A stretch of DNA of 39,879 bases from Spirochaetales bacterium. GTDB lineage: Bacteria > Spirochaetota > Spirochaetia > Sphaerochaetales > Sphaerochaetaceae. The notes under the pieces are model-generated. The model saw only the letters and a program-made list of their open reading frames with translations. It was not told where the DNA came from and searched no databases. The position numbers and the translations under genes are program-made. The stretch spans positions 1 through 39,879 of the forward strand of contig JAAYIV010000147.1 in NCBI GenBank assembly GCA_012523305.1, written 5' to 3'. Position 1 is the first letter of the stretch. Each line of letters opens with the position of its first letter. Below, one piece after another: positions 23,387-31,039 of this stretch.

Positions 23387-24436
23387 TTATTTGACTTCAG
23401 TAATCATAGCATACGGGATGCGGATACAGTTAAAAGCATCCTCGGTGGTATATGTGTATTCGGTACCATCGAGCCATTCTTTTCCCATTGCTCCGTTATA
23501 AGCGATTCGAATGTTCGCTTTACCCATAGCATCACCATCTTGTTGTACTGTTGCGGTCATGCCACCATTCTTAATTGATTCCAAAGCGGCATCGATAGCA
23601 TCAACGCCGATAACCACGACTTCTGGATCGCCAGCTTTACCGGTATTGAATCCATAAGCGTTAAGCGCAGCGACAGCGCCAAGTGCCATCATATCGTTGT
23701 TGGCAAAGATTACTTCAATCTTGTTCCCGACACTTGCCCAAGTAGCGGTCATGGCTTCTTGAGCCAATGCTTGGTCCCAGTTACACACCAGGGTGTCCGA
23801 AACGGCTTCCAGTTTGAGTCCGAGTTCTTTTGCGGTTTCTACTGAATATCGGGTCCGGGCGATTGCTTCATCATTATTGGGTTCGCCCATGAACATGATG
23901 TATTGCAACACGCCGTCTCCATTCTTATCGATTGATTTGTCGGCATTGTAGAGATCGTAAAGAATCTGTCCTTGCATGTCTCCAGCTTGGCGAGCTAGCG
24001 TTCCGATAAAAATCGTACCGGTATCTTCCAATACCGCTTTTGTCGTTTCAGCCGCAGGCTGCTTGTTGTAGAACAAGAAAGGAATATCATTTGCCTGGAA
24101 CATATCGACAAGTACTTGCCCATTGGCAACTTCCGCTAGGTTGATGATAACAAAATCTGGTTTGTCGCCGACAATTATCGTGGCTTGTTCGATCTGTTTC
24201 GCCATATCATCAGCGGCATCATACATGGTGAGCTTGATTTCCTTGCCTAACTCTTGAGAGTAGTGCTTTGCCCACTTGTCCATAGCAGCACGCACTGTTG
24301 AACCATACGTGTCGTCATACTTCCATACGAGCACACGGATATCGAGCGCATCGTCGGATGTTGTCTCTTTTGAACCTCCCGCAAACAAGCTGAACGTAAC
24401 AGCTAATAGACACAAAATTAATCCCAATTTTTTCAC
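23387..24436 (-). CDS. mglB: Galactose/glucose-binding protein MglB
   Basis: Periplasmic sugar-binding protein, 349 residues. Signal peptide LGLILCLLAVTFSLFA then GGSKE; no cysteine at the cleavage point. The mature part has the hinge-and-lobe text of this class (FVIINLAEVANGQVLVDMFQANDIPFLFYNK, IFANNDMMALGAVAALNAYG, VVVIGVDAIDAALESIKNG). The EF-hand-like calcium loop of galactose-binding protein is present as DKNGDGVLQ (170-178). The start is GTG at 24436, set by AGGAGGT six bases upstream. First gene of the mgl operon, under the promoter and operator at 24530-24558. Confidence 0.95.
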   Translation of the reverse strand: MKKLGLILCLLAVTFSLFAGGSKETTSDDALDIRVLVWKYDDTYGSTVRAAMDKWAKHYSQELGKEIKLTMYDAADDMAKQIEQATIIVGDKPDFVIINLAEVANGQVLVDMFQANDIPFLFYNKQPAAETTKAVLEDTGTIFIGTLARQAGDMQGQILYDLYNADKSIDKNGDGVLQYIMFMGEPNNDEAIARTRYSVETAKELGLKLEAVSDTLVCNWDQALAQEAMTATWASVGNKIEVIFANNDMMALGAVAALNAYGFNTGKAGDPEVVVIGVDAIDAALESIKNGGMTATVQQDGDAMGKANIRIAYNGAMGKEWLDGTEYTYTTEDAFNCIRIPYAMITEVK

Positions 24437-24745
24437 TTTGTACCTCCTAAGAAAAAAATGGCGATTCTTTGAGGATTGCCTTTACCTTTACCTCCGGATG
24501 AAAAGGTTTGGCAGTATCCTGATGACAGTATTGTACTTTACATTAACGTTACTGTAAATCTTTTTTTTAAGCAGATTAATGAATTACTGAATTATGGAAA
24601 TTTGATTTGGTTTTTATGTGTTCTACATGAGAATGCTTTTATATTAAAGGTTGAATTTGTTAATTTCTTGAAAGAATCTTGGTAGGATGAATGTGTATCG
24701 CACGGTATTTTTTCTCAAACCGATGATATGGACGGCACACCATCA
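24437..24745 (-). other. mglB leader and upstream region, no gene
   Basis: 309 bases without a credible gene. It holds the mglB ribosome site (AGGAGG), an 87-base untranslated leader and the promoter/operator listed separately; beyond these it is AT-rich, with nothing else recognised. The thiamine pyrophosphokinase gene ends at its far side, on the same strand. Confidence 0.6.
24530..24558 (-). promoter_or_regulatory. mglB promoter with LacI-type operator
   Basis: Minus-strand TTTACA (24553-24558), 17 bases, TACAAT (24530-24535). Within it ACATTAACGTTACTGT (24540-24555) is a 16-base palindrome with one mismatched pair and the central CG typical of LacI-family operators. It overlaps the -35 box and spacer, so binding should block transcription. 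The transcript would start near 24523. Confidence 0.8.
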
Positions 24746-25366
24746 TCACAGCTTTGACACTATCGATAAAAAAACCGGAGGCCCTTCGACTTGAAGGGTG
24801 ATAGGAGGATTGAGTACTTTATTTGAAATACTCATCGACGATGATGAAATCTCATAATCTTTCACATCCCACACTAGATTGTTCGATGTTACGCTGCTTT
24901 TTCCCGAGATGAGTGCCGGAACTATGGAAACGGTGGTGTTGAATCTTAACGGTAAGCTTATCGAATTTTCGACCAACAACATATGTTCCCGGCATGTAAT
25001 CCAGTGTAACGGGGGACCATAACTTTCGAACAGTGAATACATGTGCAACAAGTGGTCGAAACGTCTGCCACCGCCGCCGAGGAGGATATAGGGCAGGTTT
25101 TGTTGTTTGATGTGGATAAGCAATAATTCTGTATCAGTGTAATCCTTGTCGGTCGGATACATGTCGTATGTGATTTCTGATAAAGATGCCACATCTACGA
25201 TGGAATCAAAATCTCCTATGGCAAAGTCAGGTTTCAATCCTAATGAAAGCGCAAGATCGACTCCGCTGTCCGCCGCACATATGCATGAAGGTTCTGGAAG
25301 AGAGTGTAAATCAAAATCATTTGTCGGGCCTTCGCCTCCGGTACATACCCATGCGACCGAATTCAT
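24746..25366 (-). CDS. Thiamine pyrophosphokinase
   Basis: Makes thiamine diphosphate from thiamine and ATP. 206 residues from ATG 25366, chosen because GGAGGT lies upstream; the longer open frame to 25441 adds 25 residues with no family match. Seen: CICAADSGVDLALSLGLKPDFAIGDFDSI (the catalytic acidic DFDS), YPTDKDYTDTELLLIH and GGGGRRFDHLL, the standard order of thiamine pyrophosphokinase motifs, then a poorly conserved C-terminal beta domain. Stands alone with its own promoter, divergent from the AEC transporter. Confidence 0.92.
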   Translation of the reverse strand: MNSVAWVCTGGEGPTNDFDLHSLPEPSCICAADSGVDLALSLGLKPDFAIGDFDSIVDVASLSEITYDMYPTDKDYTDTELLLIHIKQQNLPYILLGGGGRRFDHLLHMYSLFESYGPPLHWITCREHMLLVENSISLPLRFNTTVSIVPALISGKSSVTSNNLVWDVKDYEISSSSMSISNKVLNPPITLQVEGPPVFLSIVSKL

Positions 25367-25397
25367 GTGACCTCCATCACGCTTAATCTGGCAACGC

Positions 25398-25426
25398 ATC
25401 GTATCACGGCACATTACAAGCTGCAA
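25398..25426 (-). promoter_or_regulatory. Promoter of the thiamine pyrophosphokinase gene
   Basis: Minus-strand TTGCAG (25421-25426), 17 bases, TACGAT (25398-25403). The transcript would start near 25391, leaving about 25 bases with a GGAGGT ribosome site before the ATG. No room for a thiamine riboswitch. Confidence 0.55.
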
Positions 25427-25511
25427 CTGAAACGTTATCACATATTGCTGGATTGATAATTACCGTTTACCATGGAACTGTACACACGTCGTTCCTTATT
25501 CGAGGTATGCA

Positions 25512-26441
25512 ATGATTGAACATCTTTTGCCGGTCGTTCCATTATTACTTTTGTTTTTGTTGGGCTATTTGCTACAACGAACAACATTTTTTACCAGTGA
25601 ATCACTGTCGCACGTGAAGAGGATTGTTTCAGATCTAGCATTGCCAGCCTTGTTGTTTCAAGCATTTTCATCAATTGAATTGGAGCGTAGTTACCTCATT
25701 TTGGTCATTCTGATTTTTCTAGTCTGCGTGGGACTGGTAATCCTTGGCAGCTACTTGGGAAAGGTATTGAAGATTAATAGTCCGTACTTCCCTTATATGA
25801 TGACGGGCTTTGAAATGGGGATGTTCGGGTATGCAGTGTTCGTCTCGTTCCAAGGAGAAGCACAACTTGGAAAGATTGCACTAGTAGATTTAGGGCAGGT
25901 GGTCTTCGTCTTTACTGTCCTGATGGCATTGTTGGTCAAGCATCGGGATGGGATGGCAAAAAGCAGGGATTTGCTTAAAAGAATAGCAACCAGTCCTGTA
26001 ATTATTGCGATCATTGCCGGTTTGGTAACTAGTATTATTTCCCCTCATGTCCAAAGTTCTGTTCTGTGGGATACACTTGGAGAGTGCATCGATCTGTTAG
26101 CTAGCGTGACGGTTCCGCTCATCGCAATCACGATTGGGTATGGAATTCATATAAAGAAGGATTTGATTGGTAAATCATTAAAGACGATAGTTGTAAGGCG
26201 GGTGGTCCTTACCATCCTTGCTTTACTGATCAATTATCTAGTAGTAGATACATTGTTGGGTATGGATAAGATGTACGAGATAGCGTTGATGACAATGTTT
26301 CTCACACCTCCGCCGTTTGTCATTTCGATTTATATGCGTACGGACGAAAAGGAACAGTCTGATTATGTTGACAACACATTGTCGCTGGATACGCTTGTTT
26401 CAATCGTCGCTGTCATGATTGCATCCGCACTCTACGCATAG
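25512..26441 (+). CDS. AEC (auxin efflux carrier) family transporter
   Basis: Membrane transporter of 309 residues, ten predicted spans in two halves with a charged middle loop (KHRDGMAKSRDLLKRIATSP). The opening (LPVVPLLLLFLLGYLLQR.TFFTSESLSHVKRIVSDLALPALLFQAF) and the start of the second half (PVIIAIIAGLV) are typical of AEC carriers such as malate or malonate transporters. Substrate unknown. GAGGT lies six bases before the ATG. It ends directly against the guanine-deaminase-like gene, so the pair may handle a common compound, for instance a purine or its breakdown product. Confidence 0.9.
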   Translation: MIEHLLPVVPLLLLFLLGYLLQRTTFFTSESLSHVKRIVSDLALPALLFQAFSSIELERSYLILVILIFLVCVGLVILGSYLGKVLKINSPYFPYMMTGFEMGMFGYAVFVSFQGEAQLGKIALVDLGQVVFVFTVLMALLVKHRDGMAKSRDLLKRIATSPVIIAIIAGLVTSIISPHVQSSVLWDTLGECIDLLASVTVPLIAITIGYGIHIKKDLIGKSLKTIVVRRVVLTILALLINYLVVDTLLGMDKMYEIALMTMFLTPPPFVISIYMRTDEKEQSDYVDNTLSLDTLVSIVAVMIASALYA

Positions 26442-26462
26442 ATGAAAGTAAAGGAACTCCTG

Positions 26463-26942
26463 ATGGAAAAACACGAACATTCTGAATACATGCGCAAAGC
26501 CATCGAACGCGCGAAACAAACGATGGAATTAGGTCATGGCGGACCTTTTGGTGCCGCAATCGTAAAAGATGGCAACTTGATCGCGGTCTCAAGCAACAGT
26601 GTGCTTAAAGATTGCGATCCGAGTGCGCATGCAGAGGTAAATGCCATCCGAGCCGCAGGTAAAGTATTGGGAACCCACGATTTGTCCGGATGCGAATTGT
26701 ATGCCACGGGGTATCCTTGTCCCATGTGTTTGTCAGCCATCATTTGGGCGAATATCAGCACGGTGTACTATGGCTGTGATCCAACAGACGCAGAGGCCAT
26801 CGGATTCAGGGACGATTTTATCTACCGTTATCTTGAAAACGGAAGGCAAGAGCCGTCACTCATAACATTCAAACAGCTTGAACAAGACCGTTGCAAAGCT
26901 CTTTTTAATGCATATCAGAACAATAATCATACTGTTTATTAG
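26463..26942 (+). CDS. Guanine deaminase-like cytidine-deaminase-fold enzyme
   Basis: Zinc deaminase of 159 residues. Zinc and catalytic residues: His56 and Glu58 in AHAEVNAI, Cys86 and Cys89 in PCPMC. The whole run resembles Bacillus subtilis guanine deaminase (GGPFGAAIVKDG, DPSAHAEV, YPCPMCLSAIIWA, TDAEAIGFRDDFIY), including the domain-swapped C-terminus. tRNA adenosine deaminase TadA is less likely because its RNA-binding tail pattern is missing. ATG 26463 is chosen since AAGGAA lies six bases upstream; an ATG at 26442 directly follows the AEC stop. Followed by a bidirectional terminator. Confidence 0.88.
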   Translation: MEKHEHSEYMRKAIERAKQTMELGHGGPFGAAIVKDGNLIAVSSNSVLKDCDPSAHAEVNAIRAAGKVLGTHDLSGCELYATGYPCPMCLSAIIWANISTVYYGCDPTDAEAIGFRDDFIYRYLENGRQEPSLITFKQLEQDRCKALFNAYQNNNHTVY

Positions 26943-26950
26943 GCAATAAA

Positions 26951-26985
26951 CAAAAAAAAGGCAGATAATTGACAATCTGCCTTTT
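26951..26985. terminator. Bidirectional terminator between the deaminase gene and tRNA-Ala
   Basis: GGCAGAT...ATCTGCC (26960-26966 and 26975-26981) with an eight-base loop, flanked by an A-run before and TTTTC after. It can end the deaminase transcript on plus (TTTT) and the tRNA transcript on minus (eight T). Confidence 0.85.
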
Positions 26986-27006
26986 CAAATCATGATCCAT
27001 CCTATC

Positions 27007-27080
27007 TGGAGGTAAGGGGATTCGAACCCCTGGCCTATAGATTGCGAACCTATCGCTCTAGCCAACTGAGCTATACCCCC
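27007..27080 (-). tRNA. tRNA-Ala (anticodon CGC)
   Basis: Complete cloverleaf of 74 bases. Acceptor GGGGGTA pairs with TACCTCC and carries the G3-U70 wobble that marks alanine tRNA. Anticodon arm ATAGG-TTCGCAA-TCTAT gives CGC, which reads GCG. T arm AGGGG-TTCGAAT-CCCCT is perfect. The discriminator is A73 and the CCA end is not encoded (GAT follows), so it must be added by an enzyme. Confidence 0.96.
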
Positions 27081-27095
27081 ATAGACAAAGATAAC

Positions 27096-29111
27096 CTACA
27101 GCAGAGGTGGATTTTGGTCAAGTAGAGGCAGTTCAGAGTGCTTGGAATTTATCCAAAGACGCATGAATTCTTGTTCATCAACCGGTTGTGAATACACATA
27201 GCCTTGAATAAGAGTGCACCCGAGGCTTTGAAGGTATTCAACTTGTTCCATCGATTCAACGCCTTCGGCTATCACTTTTGCTCCTGTGAGTGTAATCGCG
27301 GTTATCAATGCATGTATGAAGCGTCGACCATTTTCATTTACCATAACATCGCCAATCAATGAACGGTCCAGTTTGATTGCCTCAAAGGGTAGGTTTGCCA
27401 CAGAAGATAAATTTGAATATCCTGTACCAAAATCATCAAGGTTAAAATGAATACCCTCATCAATCAAGGTTTTCATCACTTTGAAAATTTCGGGATACGA
27501 TGAACCTAAAAACGTCGTTTCGGTAATCTCTAATTTGATACATCCGTCTGGTATGCCATATCGTCTATAAACATCCAAGATTCTTTCAGCCGGAGTATCC
27601 AAGAAGAACTGACTGCCGGAAATGTTAACCGAAAGTATCGGTGGGGGAACGTTATTAGCAATGAATTTATTCACTACCATGCAAGCCTGTTCAAATACCC
27701 AGAGTCCGATATCGCTGATTACTCCCAATTCTTCGGCCAATGGAATGAATTCGTTCGGCGAGACATCGTTGAGAATCGGATCTTTCATTCTGAGTAAAGT
27801 CTCAGCCATGACAATCGAACCATATTCGGATTCATATATCGGTTGGAACTCAACATGATACACCGAGTCGATCATACCAGCCTTCAATCGTTCCATAATG
27901 AGATTTCGACGACGAATCTCAGTATAAATCGAAGCATCCAGTTCAATAACTTGCGATCGCCCTTTGTTCTTTGCCATCCTCATGGCAAAATCAAGAATCG
28001 TAATCGGGTGGGTTTCAACATCGCTATCGAGAGGAATAGTCATACATACTATTGATGCATCGAGTCTGGTCTGCACACCGCCAACTGATATCGGGTGTGC
28101 GAAGGTCTTGATTATGGATGCGATAATGCTTTTTGAATCGTGATGCTTATCATCCGATGCCATGATGATGGCAAATTCATCACCACCGAATCTAAAAACC
28201 TGATCGTCGGGGAACAAATCTTTGAGCATATTTGAACATTCTATAAGGAAAGCATTGCCCTTTTCGCGACCAAAGATATCATTAACCATTTTGAAATCAT
28301 CAAGGCTGACAAGGATTACAGCAGCATTTTTATTACGGCGAATCGCTAATTGCAGGTATTTTGTAAAGGACTCCCTGTTTGCCAGCTTGGTAAGCACATC
28401 TTCTGTGATTTTTCTATTCTGGAAATTCAGATAGACAGCCAAGATGGCCACCATCATCGCTGTCCCTGAAAGCATCAGCGTCCTATAGATTTGCTGGATG
28501 AGAAGTATCGCGACCGACAAGAACGGAAACCACCATATGATTTTGAGAAGAAACGGATCAATAAATCTCTTTTCTATGATTACCAAAACAAATCCGATGA
28601 CAATAGTGTAGATGACCAAATAGAACGACCATCTATTCAATGTTCCTCTGACATATTCAAACTGTTCGTTGAACGAGAACAAAACGCCGGTCCAGATATT
28701 GGTTATGCTGAGAATAATATTGATCAGAATCGAAATACCGATGAACCACAATCCGATCTGCAATCTCACCTTATGGTGCTCCGGAACATCTTCGAACATC
28801 AAAAGCATAAGGTAGATGATGAACAAACTGGACATTAATGGATAGATAATAAAATAGACAGTATTTAATGCAATATTGAACCATAAGGGTATGTGTGATG
28901 CATACTCTATGGCAAACACAGAAGCTGAGTTAATAATCAAACAGACAGCTGAAAACCAGAGGGTCAGCTTGAACATCCGATTACGTGCGGAAGGGATTGA
29001 ATAAGCCCCGCTGGAATTGATAATGAGAATGATGATTACTGTAGCAGCAATCAGCTCGGGAGCTGCGTTCCAACCCAATTTATAATCTCCACTAAAATCG
29101 TAAATGTACAA
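27096..29111 (-). CDS. Membrane-bound GGDEF-EAL protein (cyclic di-GMP enzyme)
   Basis: 671 residues. About seven N-terminal membrane spans (15-230) form a sensor of unknown ligand. The GGDEF domain has an intact RFGGDEF (307-313), so diguanylate cyclase activity is possible; no RxxD inhibitory site lies before it. The phosphodiesterase domain reads ETL (437-439) instead of EAL but keeps the metal-binding Glu, NISG, EITET, DDFGTG (559-564), KLDRS (580-584) and EGVES (616-620), so it is probably active. Start is TTG at 29111, with GGAG just upstream; no ATG is available before the first span. Ends 16 bases upstream of the tRNA, same strand. No partner genes nearby. Confidence 0.93.
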   Translation of the reverse strand: MYIYDFSGDYKLGWNAAPELIAATVIIILIINSSGAYSIPSARNRMFKLTLWFSAVCLIINSASVFAIEYASHIPLWFNIALNTVYFIIYPLMSSLFIIYLMLLMFEDVPEHHKVRLQIGLWFIGISILINIILSITNIWTGVLFSFNEQFEYVRGTLNRWSFYLVIYTIVIGFVLVIIEKRFIDPFLLKIIWWFPFLSVAILLIQQIYRTLMLSGTAMMVAILAVYLNFQNRKITEDVLTKLANRESFTKYLQLAIRRNKNAAVILVSLDDFKMVNDIFGREKGNAFLIECSNMLKDLFPDDQVFRFGGDEFAIIMASDDKHHDSKSIIASIIKTFAHPISVGGVQTRLDASIVCMTIPLDSDVETHPITILDFAMRMAKNKGRSQVIELDASIYTEIRRRNLIMERLKAGMIDSVYHVEFQPIYESEYGSIVMAETLLRMKDPILNDVSPNEFIPLAEELGVISDIGLWVFEQACMVVNKFIANNVPPPILSVNISGSQFFLDTPAERILDVYRRYGIPDGCIKLEITETTFLGSSYPEIFKVMKTLIDEGIHFNLDDFGTGYSNLSSVANLPFEAIKLDRSLIGDVMVNENGRRFIHALITAITLTGAKVIAEGVESMEQVEYLQSLGCTLIQGYVYSQPVDEQEFMRLWINSKHSELPLLDQNPPLL

Positions 29112-29166
29112 TATCTCCAGTATAAATTTTTCGCAAGTATTTGGAACGGTGATAAAAATAAAAAAA

Positions 29167-29213
29167 GTTAGGTTTTTTTAGTTACTGATAATCACTAGTA
29201 TGCTAAACCTGAC
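29167..29213. repeat. Inverted repeat upstream of the sugar importer
   Basis: GTTAGGTTT (29167-29175) and AAACCTGAC (29205-29213) pair over eight of nine bases with a 29-base loop that itself contains TGATAATCA. It lies between the divergent GGDEF-EAL and importer genes and might be a regulatory site; no protein can be assigned. Confidence 0.35.
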
Positions 29214-29270
29214 GTAGAGGTTATCAACGTAAGGAATTTGATATATTTAAAAGAATTATGACGAAAAATA

Positions 29271-29299
29271 TTGTCAAAAGTAAATCATTTTCATACTAT
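29271..29299 (+). promoter_or_regulatory. Promoter of the UgpA-like operon, predicted leaderless
   Basis: TTGTCA (29271-29276), exactly 17 bases, TACTAT (29294-29299), then seven bases and ATG 29307. No Shine-Dalgarno sequence precedes the ATG. The -35 box supplies a TTG that is in frame with the gene but should not be translated. Confidence 0.7.
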
Positions 29300-29306
29300 C
29301 GTTCGT

Positions 29307-30197
29307 ATGAACAACGCAGATGGAATCAAAAAACCTAGAAAGAGAAAAAACCAGATAAGCGGATTTTTGTACATATTGCCCGCTCTTTTTATCGCATTGT
29401 TATTCTCCTACCGACCATTCGTGAAAACGATCATCAATAGTCTCAGTATCGTGAATTATTCAGGGACCATCATTGATGTTGCGGGCTTAGATAATTTCAA
29501 ACGCCTTTTTGCTGATCGTAACTTCCTTACCAGCCTGACAAATACGTTTAGATTTGCCGTGATGTTTGTTCCATTGAACCTTCTCGTTTGTATCATCCTG
29601 GCTCTTTTGGTATACAGAAAGCGAAAAGGCACCGCATTCAATGAATCGCTATTCATCATGCCCTTGTCTGTGGCAATGTCATCTGCTGCAATAGTGTTTC
29701 AAGCACTGTTCAACCCTACCATCGGCGTCATAAATTTTCTGTTCAATGTCCAGGTGCAATGGTTCAACGACCCGAAGTGGGCAATGTGGGTGATTGTCAT
29801 ACTATGCATTTGGATGGCGATGGGCTTGGATTTTCTCTTATTGGTAGGAGCTTTACGTTCAATTCCCAAAGAAGTGCTCGAAGCAGCAGAGCTGGACGGC
29901 AGCAATAGATTGCAGACCTTTTTCCATATTCAAATACCGCTTATCTCACCGACATTGATGTTTGTCATTGCCAATCGTTTGCGGGATAGTATGTTGCTAA
30001 GTGGACCGGTATTGGTCATGACCGAAGGCGGACCGTTTAGATCGACTCAGACTTTGGTGTACCAGATGTATGTGGAAGGCTTCAAATCAGGAAACTATAG
30101 TATGGGTTCTGCAATAAGCGTAATCGTATTTCTCTTATCCTTGGCAATGATTGCCGTTTCATTCAGGTTTGAACGTAAAGGGGTATTCTACCAATGA
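29307..30197 (+). CDS. Carbohydrate ABC transporter permease, UgpA/MalF type
   Basis: Importer membrane subunit of 296 residues, six spans. The N-terminus is basic (KKPRKRKNQ), then SGFLYILPALFIALLFSYRPFVKTIINSL as in UgpA-like permeases. The ATPase-contact EAA motif is EVLEAAELDGSNRLQTFFHIQIPLISPT. ATG 29307 is chosen over the in-frame TTG 29271, which forms part of the promoter. Overlaps the next permease by 4 bases. Glycerol-3-phosphate or an oligosaccharide are the likely substrates; no enzyme nearby fixes it. Confidence 0.92.
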   Translation: MNNADGIKKPRKRKNQISGFLYILPALFIALLFSYRPFVKTIINSLSIVNYSGTIIDVAGLDNFKRLFADRNFLTSLTNTFRFAVMFVPLNLLVCIILALLVYRKRKGTAFNESLFIMPLSVAMSSAAIVFQALFNPTIGVINFLFNVQVQWFNDPKWAMWVIVILCIWMAMGLDFLLLVGALRSIPKEVLEAAELDGSNRLQTFFHIQIPLISPTLMFVIANRLRDSMLLSGPVLVMTEGGPFRSTQTLVYQMYVEGFKSGNYSMGSAISVIVFLLSLAMIAVSFRFERKGVFYQ

Positions 30198-31018
30198 AAC
30201 GTCTAACCGGTACAAGAACTATTGTGGTAATGATATTGGCAACTATATTCGGCCTGGTCGTGACGTTCCCGATCTATTACATGGTGGCGGGTTCGTTCTT
30301 TTCAATCAGAGAGTTTTCAAGCTTTCCACCGACAATCGTTCCATCAACTATCAGATTACACAATTTTCAAAGAGCGATTAACGAATCTCCCTTAATCCGA
30401 TTCATGCTCAATTCTTTGATCAGTGCATCTGTCGGAGCAATCTTACGTATAGCAATTGCAACATTAAGCGCATTCGCATTCGTATATAAGGAATTTAAAG
30501 CGAAGAAGCTATTGTTCATCGTAATCTTGGCCACCATGTTACTTCCCGCCGATGCATTGATACTGGAAAACTATATTCTGATCAGCCGTTTGGGTTTGAT
30601 AGATACCTATCTTGGAATCATATCAATCCATCTTCTTGCTCCTGTGCAAATGTTCATGCTTCGTCAGATTTTTAAATCAATTCCGATCACATATCGTGAA
30701 GCTGCTTCGATTGACGGGTGTGGAGATGTCAGATTTTTGATCCGTATCGTTACTCCGATGTCGCGATCAATCATGTTAATATTCTTGCTTCAATCGTTCG
30801 TTACCATCTGGAACTCCTATCTATGGCCATTGTTGGTGACAAATGATACTACGATGCGTACTGTCCAGGTTGGGATCACATTGCTCAGTTACGCGGAAAA
30901 TCTTGATTTCGGTCCGGTATTTGCAGCGATTTCATTAGTAGTGTTGCCGTCGATTCTTTTATTTCTGGTATTCAGGAAACGGATCGTTGAAGGAGTCGTT
31001 TCAGGTTCGTTGGGATAA
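30194..31018 (+). CDS. Carbohydrate ABC transporter permease, UgpE/MalG type
   Basis: Second membrane subunit, 274 residues, six spans. Family marks: TFPIYYMVAGSFFSIREFSSFPPTIVPS near the N-terminus and the EAA loop YREAASIDGCGDVRFLIRIVTPMSRS. Start overlaps the UgpA-like stop in ATGA. The C-terminus ends VEGVVSGSLG, close to the usual G(ltmGAvKG) ending of MalG-type permeases. Followed 21 bases later by the binding protein. Confidence 0.93.
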   Translation: MKRLTGTRTIVVMILATIFGLVVTFPIYYMVAGSFFSIREFSSFPPTIVPSTIRLHNFQRAINESPLIRFMLNSLISASVGAILRIAIATLSAFAFVYKEFKAKKLLFIVILATMLLPADALILENYILISRLGLIDTYLGIISIHLLAPVQMFMLRQIFKSIPITYREAASIDGCGDVRFLIRIVTPMSRSIMLIFLLQSFVTIWNSYLWPLLVTNDTTMRTVQVGITLLSYAENLDFGPVFAAISLVVLPSILLFLVFRKRIVEGVVSGSLG

Positions 31019-31039
31019 ACATATCGGGAGGATAATGAT

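Noticed and set aside
25367-25441. N-terminal extension of thiamine pyrophosphokinase
   Set aside because: The extension runs through the predicted promoter and lacks family similarity; GGAGGT marks ATG 25366.
25367-25511. Thiamine riboswitch upstream of the thiamine pyrophosphokinase gene
   Set aside because: The leader is only about 25 bases and no THI-box elements are seen.
29271-29306. TTG start giving the UgpA-like protein 12 extra residues
   Set aside because: The TTG is the first half of the -35 box of a strong promoter ending seven bases before ATG 29307, so it should not be transcribed.
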